From NCBI GenBank assembly GCA_964558415.1, contig CAZLDI010000004.1, positions 62,001-126,000 of the forward strand: DNA of 64,000 nt. Direction: 5' to 3'. Shown one piece after another: positions 1-7,598 of the stretch. The notes below the pieces were generated by a model. That model saw only the letters and a program-made list of their open reading frames with translations, ran no database searches and was not told the origin of the DNA. Both the position numbers and the translations under genes were made by a program. The DNA comes from CAZLDI01 sp964558415. Lineage in GTDB: Bacteria > Chloroflexota > Dehalococcoidia > SM23-28-2 > RBG-16-64-32. Each line of letters starts with the position of its first letter. Position 1 is the stretch's first letter.

Positions 1-13
1 GCCGGGAGGCATC

Positions 14-208
14 ATGGCGCTAACGGAGCTCTGCATCGCCACATCAGTGGCCGCCCACTCCGTATCCAAGCTCATGAACATACCAATGGGCGTGCGTGAC
101 GATTTCGATGCCTGTGCGCGAGAACTCATCGACGCACTTCCCAACATCGACATCTTGAGCATTCCCAAACTTCTGAGATCGCTTGCTAGGGAGCCATCGC
201 AAGAATGA
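14..208 (+). CDS. Hypothetical protein, possibly the 3' end of a gene entering from the left
   Basis: A 64-residue frame with a GGGAGG ribosome-binding-like stretch four bases before its ATG. The frame is open to the left edge of the window, so it may be the C-terminus of a longer protein. I recognise no family. It ends 37 bases before the ferredoxin gene on the same strand. FixX-type ferredoxins often follow a FixC-type flavoprotein, but nothing in this short tail proves that identity. The ATG could also be internal. Confidence 0.4.
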   Translation: MALTELCIATSVAAHSVSKLMNIPMGVRDDFDACARELIDALPNIDILSIPKLLRSLAREPSQE

Positions 209-245
209 AGGTCGATTCACGTTCCGAAAGAGAAGATAGGTAGCC

Positions 246-482
246 GTGGCGATGTTCATCCGCGTGGACATGGAGCCATCGGTCGCGTCGGACCGTGAGC
301 TGGCGAAGAAACTGGTGGAGGTCTGCCCCGTGAACATCTTCGCTCAGGCCGCGGACGGCTCTGCGACCATCGTCGAGGAGAACCTCGATGAATGCGTTTT
401 ATGCGATCTTTGTGTGCAAGCTGCGCCGCCGGGCGGGGTGCGAGTCCACAAGCTGTACGATGGGACAATGCTGAAGCGGTAG
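246..482 (+). CDS. FixX-like ferredoxin with one [4Fe-4S] cluster
   Basis: A 78-residue electron carrier. Cysteine ligands are C27 (in VCPVNIF) and C50, C53 and C56 (in CVLCDLC), enough for one [4Fe-4S] cluster. The position that would bind a second cluster in bacterial 2[4Fe-4S] ferredoxins is Ala-Pro, as expected for single-cluster FixX-type proteins. FixX partners normally pass electrons between electron-transfer flavoproteins and a quinone reductase, which suits a region rich in acyl-CoA metabolism. The partner would lie left of the window. The start is a weakly led ATG (or GTG) at about 246. The family is clear; the partner is inferred. Confidence 0.8.
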   Translation: MAMFIRVDMEPSVASDRELAKKLVEVCPVNIFAQAADGSATIVEENLDECVLCDLCVQAAPPGGVRVHKLYDGTMLKR

Positions 483-504
483 GCCCGCCTAGTCCCCTCA
501 TCCT

Positions 505-711
505 TCAACATCGCGACAACTCCATGTCGTGATGGCGGCCGCCGTGATACATCGCGCCGCGCTGGGTACCCTCGTGTCTGTACGCGACCTCTGACACGAT
601 CCCGCGCGGCCGGTAGTCTCCGCGGTTGTCCAGATCAAGGTCGATCTCGCGCAGGTAATCGAGGTCTGAGTCGCGGACCGGCCGTAGGGTCAGGTTTTGC
701 CCTTCAGCAAT
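505..711 (-). pseudogene. Truncated GNAT acetyltransferase N-terminus
   Basis: About 68 residues read LTLRPVRDSDLDYLREIDLD and continue into a GIVSE stretch, typical of the first beta strand and helix of GNAT acetyltransferases of the RimJ/RimL type. A stop codon then cuts the frame where roughly 100 more residues, including the acetyl-CoA pyrophosphate loop, should follow. No ATG, GTG or TTG sits at the expected start. An ATT at 711-709 has an AGGAG sequence just upstream, so either a rare start or a dead remnant is possible. It follows directly behind the HEPN-like ORF on the same strand. I read it as a decayed gene. Confidence 0.5.
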
Positions 712-719
712 GCTATCTC

Positions 720-1784
720 CTATAGGTTCATCGCTGCTAGTACTGGCCGTCGCGCGCGCACGCCCAGCGTGCCCGGCTGGATCGTCACGCCCGCGCTCCA
801 CTCGTCCATCAGGGCGATCAACTCAGCCTTGCCGATCAGCTTCAGAAGCCAGGTCTCGTGCACTAACATCGTCGCGCTTACGATGTGTCGCAGTGCCAGA
901 TGCACAGCGCGCGACTGATTCGGAGAATCGGGGCCATCTGTAAACATGGTGGCGTCTTCGTAGTTACATCGGATTCTCAGTCGATAGAGATAGTCAAGCA
1001 GGGTCGCCGGTCTCGTCTTCACTTCGATGTCACGTTTCTCTGCGGCGGTCAATCGGGGGCGCGGAAATTTCGGCATTACCTGCGGCTGACGACCCCTTGC
1101 GACTCTTTGATCCTGCGATTCCGACCACTTCTTGCGGAGCTCAGCCTGCTTTCGATCTCTCTTATCCCTTGTGGCCTCGATTAGTCGTTCCTCTCTGGTC
1201 TTTCGCAACGCTTGGCCCGCTAGGTCCCAGCAATTTCCCCAGTCTGCCTGAGTCCAAGGATTTATGTCGGGCGCAAACACGTGGTCTCTTGGAGGATTGC
1301 AGGATCCAGCGGTACTCCATCCGAAGGACCAGGGTGGAAGAGGGACGGTTTGGTTGACCCAGAAGTCGCAGTATGAGCGTTGAGTCTTCGCGTGGCTGTC
1401 TGGTCGCAACTGTCCGCGCGCCACGAAGACGGCTTGGAAGACGTGGTAAGAGGCATAGTAAGCCTGAACTGAACCCCAATTGTTCGCCATGCCAACCAAT
1501 TCATCATCCACCACCTCTCCAGTAACCTCCAATAACAATTCTGTGGTCCATCCATTCTTGAGGATCGCCGCGACTGAGCCAATCGTTCTTGCATCCAAGC
1601 GTCTTGGAGTCAGTCGACCAAACGCAGGCAGATTCGATATCGCACTCGTGATTCCACCGTACACTCGATCCCTCGGCACCATTAGAGAGCGGCGCGGACT
1701 GGCCGCGTACTCGTCGATGATTATATCCAGTGCCGCCAGATAGTTGTGATGCGCGAGAAAGGCACCCCTTGGGTCACTCGCCAC
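720..1784 (-). CDS. Hypothetical protein with a HEPN-like segment
   Basis: A 354-residue protein starting at a GTG nine bases after the stop of the MaoC gene. I do not recognise the whole protein. Residues about 105-145 (YYASYHVFQAVFVARGQ followed by SHAKTQRSY) resemble the core helices of HEPN proteins, which occur in toxins and abortive-infection proteins, but the match is by eye. The middle (residues 190-260) is highly charged and probably helical. A second helical part near residues 285-335 ends in a W-rich segment. Base composition looks less GC-rich than the flanking acyl-CoA genes, and a truncated acetyltransferase follows, so this edge may be acquired DNA. Confidence 0.55.
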   Translation of the reverse strand: MASDPRGAFLAHHNYLAALDIIIDEYAASPRRSLMVPRDRVYGGITSAISNLPAFGRLTPRRLDARTIGSVAAILKNGWTTELLLEVTGEVVDDELVGMANNWGSVQAYYASYHVFQAVFVARGQLRPDSHAKTQRSYCDFWVNQTVPLPPWSFGWSTAGSCNPPRDHVFAPDINPWTQADWGNCWDLAGQALRKTREERLIEATRDKRDRKQAELRKKWSESQDQRVARGRQPQVMPKFPRPRLTAAEKRDIEVKTRPATLLDYLYRLRIRCNYEDATMFTDGPDSPNQSRAVHLALRHIVSATMLVHETWLLKLIGKAELIALMDEWSAGVTIQPGTLGVRARRPVLAAMNL

Positions 1785-1793
1785 CAGCGTCCG

Positions 1794-2870
1794 TTATCTC
1801 CTTTTCGGCATAAGGACCGTATAGTCCAGATCCAGAACGACGTTCGGATGGTGCGATTCTCGGCCTGATTCGGGGTCCCGTGCCTTGAGCTCGACGGGTT
1901 CCTCGTTGGGGTCCACGTTCTTGATGCCAACGAGGCGCAGGCGCAGCGCCCCGACATCAGTGCGCCCGAGATCGATGCGCTCCAATACCTCAGTCCACGC
2001 AAAGAGCGTGTCACCGCCCACGGTCGGGTTGGCGTGCGTACCGGCGTTAAAACCGAGGATGCGTATGGCGTTCTCCAGACCGTCATTCGAGATCGCGTGG
2101 GCGAGGGAGATGATGTGGCCGCCGTAGATTATCCGCGTGCCGAGCTTCGACTTCTTCTGGAGCATCTCGTTGAAATGGACGCGGGCGTTGTTTTGATACA
2201 GACGCGTCGCCATCTGGTGCTCCGCGGACTCTATCGTGAAGCCCTGCGGATGCACGATGCGCTCCCCTGGTTCGTAGTCTTCCCAGAACGCCTGCCCCCC
2301 CGTCGCCGCCGCGTCGAACTTCGACAGATCAAGCTCCTGGGGAATATGCAGGTTTTCGGTGGCCACGCGGGCAGGCAGCTCCGGCGTATCGTCCGCTTCA
2401 CTGTTGTCACCAGGTTTCCGCTTGTTTACCATCGCCCAGCGGTAGAACTGAAGCACAGGCTCACCCCGCTGATTGAAGCCGCGCGTGTGCACCCAGACGA
2501 TGCCCACGTCTGGCCGGGTGGTGTCGCGGCGGCCAATGACTTCCGTTTCCGCGCGTAACGTGTCCCCTGGGTAGACGGTGTTGAGGAAACGCATATCGGC
2601 GTAACCCAGGTTGGCCGGGGAGTTCAACGATACGTCGGGGACAGCGCGGCCGAAGACGATGTGGAAGACCAGCATATCGTGGGTCGTCTCTCGCTCGAAC
2701 CCGAGCGACCGCGCGAACTCTCGCGAGCAGTGCAGCGGCCGCCGGTCGCCGGTGAGGGCGATGTAGAGCGCGAGGTCGCCTTCGGTAATGGTGCGGGGGA
2801 CAGCATGCTGGATGAGCTGCCCGGGCTGGAAATCCTCAAAGAAGTTGCCGCCGCGCGTCTTCAGGGTCAT
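1794..2870 (-). CDS. MaoC-family double hot-dog enoyl-CoA hydratase
   Basis: A 358-residue protein with two hot-dog domains, the length and layout of the mesaconyl-CoA (beta-methylmalyl-CoA) hydratase group and other two-domain MaoC proteins. The N-terminal domain carries GDRRPLH at residues 41-47, the hydratase-2 Asp/His site. The second domain (about 190-345) has a weaker equivalent around QNNARVHF near 226. Such enzymes add water to branched or dicarboxylic enoyl-CoA esters in the cytosol. It overlaps the SDR gene by four bases (ATGA), so the two are translated together. The substrate cannot be read from the sequence; a branched enoyl-CoA is plausible given the neighbouring MmgE/PrpD gene. 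Confidence 0.8.
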   Translation of the reverse strand: MTLKTRGGNFFEDFQPGQLIQHAVPRTITEGDLALYIALTGDRRPLHCSREFARSLGFERETTHDMLVFHIVFGRAVPDVSLNSPANLGYADMRFLNTVYPGDTLRAETEVIGRRDTTRPDVGIVWVHTRGFNQRGEPVLQFYRWAMVNKRKPGDNSEADDTPELPARVATENLHIPQELDLSKFDAAATGGQAFWEDYEPGERIVHPQGFTIESAEHQMATRLYQNNARVHFNEMLQKKSKLGTRIIYGGHIISLAHAISNDGLENAIRILGFNAGTHANPTVGGDTLFAWTEVLERIDLGRTDVGALRLRLVGIKNVDPNEEPVELKARDPESGRESHHPNVVLDLDYTVLMPKRR

Positions 2871-3718
2871 ATCTGGCTGTAGCCGCTCCCGGCGCGCTCG
2901 AAGCCGATCCCCTTGCCCGCGCTAATCTGGCCGAACTCCTTCAGAATCACCTGGCTGTAACTGACCCAGCCGGTCACCTTCTCAAGCGGCTCGGTCGCCA
3001 GGATCAGGGCTGCCTTCGCCATCAGCTCCGGGGATTCACCGTTCGGGTCGTCCATTCCGCGTACAAGCCGGTGGTGGACCGTACCGGGCGTGGGAACGAC
3101 TTGAGACGGCGAGAAGCAAGCGACCGACACACCGTACTGGGCCACTTCGGCGGCGAGACCCTGCGTGAAGCGCTCCAGTGCCGCCTTCTCCGCGCCATAG
3201 CAAGTGCCGCCCGTGAGCCAGTTCGCCTCCGGGCCGTAGGGGCCGCGTCCGGGGCCGATCGCAGCACCTGATGAGATGTTTACGATGTGCCCAATACGTC
3301 GCTCGATCATCTCCTGCAGGACGAGCTGGCTGAGGACGAACGGGGCATGGAAGTTGACCGCCCAGGAGCGCATCCAGCGGTTGAGGGGATAGTCCTTCAC
3401 CGGCACAAAGTACGTAAGCGCAGCGTTGTTGACGAGCACGTCAACGGGACCGTAGGTCTCTCGCGCGGCGTGTACGAGCTTCTGGCACTCTTCGGGCTCC
3501 GAGATATTGGCCGCCACGGCGGTGGCCTCACCGCCGGCGGCCTTGATGGCAGCTACTGTGCTGTCGAGCGAGCCGGCGAACTGGTGATCCCCCTCGTGGA
3601 GGGTACGCGCGGCGCAGACCACCTTTCCGCCTTCGGCCGCGAAGAGTGAAGAGATCTCCGCCCCGATACCGCGGCTGGCCCCAGTTACGATCACGACCTT
3701 GCCATTCAGTTTGCCCAT
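2867..3718 (-). CDS. Short-chain dehydrogenase/reductase
   Basis: A 283-residue classical SDR. The Rossmann nucleotide loop TGASRGIG is at residues 12-19, NNAA at 97-100, the catalytic serine near 149-150 and the YxxxK pair at Y174/K178 (YGAEK). This family oxidises or reduces hydroxyl and keto groups with NAD(P)H. Between a hydratase and a second MaoC gene it probably acts as a hydroxyacyl-CoA dehydrogenase or ketoacyl reductase. The start has a GGAG-type site just upstream (revcomp of the bases after 3719). It lies 12 bases after the small MaoC gene and overlaps the large one by 4, so the three form an operon. Confidence 0.88.
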   Translation of the reverse strand: MGKLNGKVVIVTGASRGIGAEISSLFAAEGGKVVCAARTLHEGDHQFAGSLDSTVAAIKAAGGEATAVAANISEPEECQKLVHAARETYGPVDVLVNNAALTYFVPVKDYPLNRWMRSWAVNFHAPFVLSQLVLQEMIERRIGHIVNISSGAAIGPGRGPYGPEANWLTGGTCYGAEKAALERFTQGLAAEVAQYGVSVACFSPSQVVPTPGTVHHRLVRGMDDPNGESPELMAKAALILATEPLEKVTGWVSYSQVILKEFGQISAGKGIGFERAGSGYSQI

Positions 3719-3730
3719 CGGAGTCTCCTT

Positions 3731-4153
3731 CTAGTTCACCGGGTCCAGAAGGACCACGGCCTCTCCCTTCACCACCGCATCGCCGCTCTGGTTGAAACAG
3801 TTGGTCTCTATCGTGTAGATGCGTTTCTCTTCTTCAATTCCTTTCACTTCGGCAACAGCTTTGATCGTGTCGCCGATCTTCACGGGTCGCAGAAAGCGCA
3901 GCGTCTGGCTCAGGTACACTGCGCAGCAATTGGGGGCGAGCTTCGTGCCCAGCACGGCGGAGATGAACCCGGCGCTGAGCATCCCGTGGGCGATGCATTC
4001 GCCGAACCGGGTCTTCGCGGCGTACGCAGCATCTGTGTGCAAGGGGTTGGTGTCGCCGCTTACGCGGGCAAACGTCTCAACGTCGTCTGCAGTCACAGTT
4101 TTCTCAAACTCGGCGCGGTGGCCGACCTTCACGCCGGGGCTTCCGTCTGTCAT
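3731..4153 (-). CDS. Single-domain MaoC hydratase (R-specific enoyl-CoA hydratase type)
   Basis: A 140-residue single hot-dog protein. The hydratase-2 motif is intact: D34 and H39 within SGDTNPLH, followed by the usual IAHGML segment. PhaJ-like proteins hydrate trans-2-enoyl-CoA to the (R)-3-hydroxy ester. I chose the ATG at 4153 because a perfect AAGGAGG lies seven bases upstream; a longer frame opens at 4174 but lacks a ribosome site. It is the first gene of the leftward operon and is transcribed divergently from the MmgE/PrpD gene, with about 95 bases between the two starts that must hold both promoters. Confidence 0.88.
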   Translation of the reverse strand: MTDGSPGVKVGHRAEFEKTVTADDVETFARVSGDTNPLHTDAAYAAKTRFGECIAHGMLSAGFISAVLGTKLAPNCCAVYLSQTLRFLRPVKIGDTIKAVAEVKGIEEEKRIYTIETNCFNQSGDAVVKGEAVVLLDPVN

Positions 4154-4248
4154 GGAGACCTCCTTGCTGCACACGCAGTCGAAAGACGAATGTACTACCG
4201 GCGCGCAGGCCGGGGCAAGCGTCCACCGCCTATGCTAGCATTGGCGGC

Positions 4249-5634
4249 GTGAATACGACTCGACAACTCGCCGAGTTCATCGCTTCAACGCCGGCGGCTG
4301 CTATTTCCGGCGAAGCCCGCGAGCAGGCGCGACGGGCTATCCTTGACACGCTCGGCGTGACTTTGGCGGGGTGTCGTGAACACGCAAGCCGTATCGTTGC
4401 GGAGATGGCGCGCGAACAGGGCGGCGCGTGCGAGGCGACAGTGTTCGGCCACCGATTTCGGACGCCGGCGACCGAGGCGGCGCTCGTCAACGGGACATCA
4501 GGACACGCCCTCGACTTCGATGACGTAAGCATGAGCATGAGGGGCCATCCGAGCGTCCCCGTCGTGCCAGCCGTAATAGCCCTTGGCGAGAAATTGGGCT
4601 CGAGTGGGCGCGAGGTCAGTGAGGCGTTCGTGCTGGGATTCGAGATTGAATGCAAAGTCGGACGACTGATCGGGGCGCCCCACTACGCCCTGGGCTGGCA
4701 TCCAACATCGACATTCGGCACACTCGGCGCGACCGCCGCTTCCGCCCGCCTTCTACAGCTCGACGCGGATCGCACACAAGCGGCTATCGGTATCGGCGCT
4801 TCGCTGGCCAGTGGCGCCCGTCGAAACTTTGGATCGATGACGAAGCCGCTGCACGCAGGTTGGGCGGCTCGAAACGGCGTAGTGGCGGCTGGACTCGCGG
4901 CGCGCGGGTTTACGGCCGACGCGATGACACTAGAAGCCGAGGATGGCTGGCTTCATGCGGCATCGGGCGGCGCCCAGTTCGACCCCTCGGCAATCGGGCG
5001 GTTAGGTGACCCCTGGGAAATCCTTTCGCCGGGAATAGGCGTCAAGCTTTATCCATGCTGCTATTTCACACATCTCTCGATCGACGCATCGCTCTCCATC
5101 GCCCCCGCGATCAACGGGCACTCCGCGAGCGTCGAGCGAGTGGATGTATCCGTCAGCCCCGGCACCACAATGGTGTTGCGCAAGACGCTCCCCGCCTCCG
5201 GCCTGGAAGGGAAGTTCAGCCTCGAATACTGTGTCGCTGCTGCGCTCGGTGACGGCGCGGTGACGCTCGGAACATTCACAGATGAAGCGATCGTCCGCCC
5301 GGACGCACGACAACTAATGAAACTGGTTAGAGTGTCCGAGGATGGCCCCCCAGCGAGCGATCCTATGGGGGGAAGCGCCCAGGTGACTGTTCGCTTTCGC
5401 GACCGGGAGCCAGTGCAGTCGGAGTGCGCGGAGATACCGCGTGGCGATCCACGTAACCCGCTGTCCTGGGAACAGTTGTCTGCGAAGTTCCGGGACTGCG
5501 CGATCCCGGCCATGCCGGACGAACGGATTGACCGGGTGATTCGGATGATTGATACCCTCGACGAACTGGAGGACATCCGCGATCTGATTAGAGCAATGGA
5601 TGCCGAACGATCATGGCTGACGCATGATGCGTGA
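4249..5634 (+). CDS. MmgE/PrpD family protein
   Basis: A 461-residue member of the MmgE/PrpD family, whose characterised members include 2-methylcitrate dehydratase (PrpD) and cis-aconitate decarboxylase. The helical N-domain has the signature GHALDFDDV, then RGHPSVPVVPA (about residues 84-107), and the lid domain runs from about 270 to 400. Length is usual for the family. The start is GTG at 4249. The substrate is not predictable: distant members act on other hydroxy acids. The 3' end overlaps the start of the MshC-like ligase by 11 bases, so these two unlike genes are translationally coupled. No methylcitrate synthase or PrpB lies nearby. Confidence 0.85.
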   Translation: MNTTRQLAEFIASTPAAAISGEAREQARRAILDTLGVTLAGCREHASRIVAEMAREQGGACEATVFGHRFRTPATEAALVNGTSGHALDFDDVSMSMRGHPSVPVVPAVIALGEKLGSSGREVSEAFVLGFEIECKVGRLIGAPHYALGWHPTSTFGTLGATAASARLLQLDADRTQAAIGIGASLASGARRNFGSMTKPLHAGWAARNGVVAAGLAARGFTADAMTLEAEDGWLHAASGGAQFDPSAIGRLGDPWEILSPGIGVKLYPCCYFTHLSIDASLSIAPAINGHSASVERVDVSVSPGTTMVLRKTLPASGLEGKFSLEYCVAAALGDGAVTLGTFTDEAIVRPDARQLMKLVRVSEDGPPASDPMGGSAQVTVRFRDREPVQSECAEIPRGDPRNPLSWEQLSAKFRDCAIPAMPDERIDRVIRMIDTLDELEDIRDLIRAMDAERSWLTHDA

Positions 5635-6808
5635 CCCCGTTCTCTACAGCACCCTCTCCCGCAAGAAGGAGCCACTCGTAGACGAACGGGTGGGCATCTA
5701 TGTCTGCGGCGTAACACCGTACGACACGACGCACCTGGGTCACGCATTCACATACATCACGTTTGACGTCCTGATAAGGTATCTCCGTTTCCTCGGTCGC
5801 GAGGTGACCTACGTCCGCAACGTCACAGATATCGACGACGATATCTTGCTGCGAGCGGGTTCGAGGGGGATCGGCTGGAAGGAGCTGGGTGACCAGGAAT
5901 ATACGAAGTTCGTCAACGACATGAGCCAGCTGAACAACGTGCCGCCGGAGGTTGACCCACGAGCGACGGAGCACATCCCAGAGATCGTTGCGATGGTCGA
6001 AGGGCTGCTTGCCAATGCCCTCGCGTACGTCCGGGACGGCAACGTCTACTTCGATACGCTAAGGGGCGAACGATTCCGAAAGATGTGCCGCCTGGACTAT
6101 CCGGCTCAGCTTCAGATTGCGAACGAACGCGGGAATTTCCCGGGCGACGCGCTAAAAGACGACCCCTTGGATTTCGTGCTTTGGCAGGCGAGGAAAGAGG
6201 GCGAGCCGGCGTGGGCATCACCATGGGGCAAGGGGAGGCCCGGATGGCACATCGAGTGTTCCGCGATGGGTATGAAATACCTGGGAGAGAGCTTCGCCAT
6301 CCACGGCGGCGGCGGCGACCTGGTCTTTCCCCACCATGAGGGCGAGATCGCGCAGTCAGAAGGGTTCACAGGCAAGCAGTTCGTCAGGATCTGGATGCAC
6401 GCGGGCATGCTGTACTGCGGAGAGCACAAGATGAGCAAGAGCCTCGGGAACATGGTGTTTCTGTCGGACTTGTTCCGCATCTGCTCTGTGGACGCGATCC
6501 GGCTATATCTCCTGAATCATCATTATCGGGAGAATTGGAATCACGACAGACGGGAGCTGGCGCGAACCCGAACGTTCGCGCGTGAGATGGCCCACGCGCT
6601 CGAGGAGTCCGGCCCGGCCAGCGGTGCCGAGATCGAGCGTTACGGAGGCCCGACGCTGTCCGCGCTGGCTGATGACCTTAACACGCCGGTCGCAATCGCC
6701 GAGTTGCGCAGGCTGGCGATGGGCGCCGATCCTGCCGGCAAGCGCGCGGCTCGAGCGCTGGGCGAGCGCGTCCTCGGGCTGACGTTCAGCGCCGCTGATC
6801 GGAATTAG
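5624..6808 (+). CDS. MshC-like cysteine ligase (CysRS paralogue)
   Basis: A 394-residue class I synthetase-fold protein. HLGH (37-40) and KMSKS (269-273) mark the adenylation site; C28, C212, H237 and E241 match the zinc ligands that read cysteine in CysRS. The start CGVTPYDTTHLGHA has the ThrProTyrAsp pattern I recall for MshC, the mycothiol cysteine:GlcN-inositol ligase, rather than the CGPTVY of true CysRS. The chain stops after a helical segment, near MshC length (about 410) and without the C-terminal tRNA-binding region. A separate full CysRS lies at 15.6-17.8 kb. It probably makes a cysteine amide with a small acceptor. Cysteine activation is solid; the acceptor is inferred. Confidence 0.75.
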   Translation: MMRDPVLYSTLSRKKEPLVDERVGIYVCGVTPYDTTHLGHAFTYITFDVLIRYLRFLGREVTYVRNVTDIDDDILLRAGSRGIGWKELGDQEYTKFVNDMSQLNNVPPEVDPRATEHIPEIVAMVEGLLANALAYVRDGNVYFDTLRGERFRKMCRLDYPAQLQIANERGNFPGDALKDDPLDFVLWQARKEGEPAWASPWGKGRPGWHIECSAMGMKYLGESFAIHGGGGDLVFPHHEGEIAQSEGFTGKQFVRIWMHAGMLYCGEHKMSKSLGNMVFLSDLFRICSVDAIRLYLLNHHYRENWNHDRRELARTRTFAREMAHALEESGPASGAEIERYGGPTLSALADDLNTPVAIAELRRLAMGADPAGKRAARALGERVLGLTFSAADRN

Positions 6809-6820
6809 AGGCGCCAGCTA

Positions 6821-7585
6821 CTAACCCTGACCGCCGGTCACACGCTCAGCGGCCGCCCGAAATCGCTGACGATGGTCTTCTGAGGCGCGCAACTCCAGGT
6901 TGTGCTCCCCCTCGCGCCTGGCGGCATCACGATTCGTGGTGGCGATATCGATCACTTCTTTGGAGGCGCGAACGGCGGCTGGAGAGTTCTGAGCGATCAT
7001 CGAAGCCATGTCGAGCACCGTCGACTCCAGTTCAGCAAAGGGAACCACGCGGTTCACTAAACCGATGCGCTGCGCTTCGTCGGCATCCACTGTCCGTGCC
7101 GTAAAGATCAGCTCCTTGGCCATCGGTGCGCCGATCAGCCGCGGCAGCTGCGACGCGCCGACGGAGAGACCATAGCTTGCCCCAACGAAGCGGAAACTGG
7201 CATTCGCAGAGGCGATTCGAATGTCGCAAGCGATGGCGAACGCCGCGCCGCCGCCATAGGCATAGCCGTTGACGGCAGCGATCAGTGGCTTCTTGACCTG
7301 GGCAAGGCGCCAGGCAGCCTGTGCCGCGAGATCCTTGCCATCGCGCCCGTCAGAAAGGCCCCCGGCGACAGCCTCGCTCATATCGGCGCCAGCGCAGAAC
7401 GCCTTGTCTCCCGCACCCGTGAGGATCACCACGCCTACGTCATCGTCCGCCTCGAAGGCGTCGAGACACTCAATCAGCTCTCGCGCCATCATCGAATTAA
7501 TCGCGTGGTGCTTGTCAGGTCGGTTGAGCCGAATGACGGCAATGTGGCCTCTGCACTCGTGGATGATCGCGCTGATCTCGGTCAT
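6821..7585 (-). CDS. Enoyl-CoA hydratase/isomerase (crotonase)
   Basis: A 254-residue crotonase. The first oxyanion-hole segment is KAFCAGADM (about 62-70) and the second is NGYAYGGGAAFA (about 106-117). Family members hydrate, isomerise or cleave acyl-CoA esters. The residue after the second hole (about 137) is not the glutamate typical of classical hydratases (FVGASYGL), so an isomerase, hydrolase or other crotonase reaction is possible. It sits 13 bases after the thiolase gene on the same strand, suggesting a two-gene operon for beta-oxidation-like steps, and converges on the MshC-like gene with 12 bases between their ends. Confidence 0.85.
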   Translation of the reverse strand: MTEISAIIHECRGHIAVIRLNRPDKHHAINSMMARELIECLDAFEADDDVGVVILTGAGDKAFCAGADMSEAVAGGLSDGRDGKDLAAQAAWRLAQVKKPLIAAVNGYAYGGGAAFAIACDIRIASANASFRFVGASYGLSVGASQLPRLIGAPMAKELIFTARTVDADEAQRIGLVNRVVPFAELESTVLDMASMIAQNSPAAVRASKEVIDIATTNRDAARREGEHNLELRASEDHRQRFRAAAERVTGGQG

Positions 7586-7598
7586 ACAGACCGGAGAC

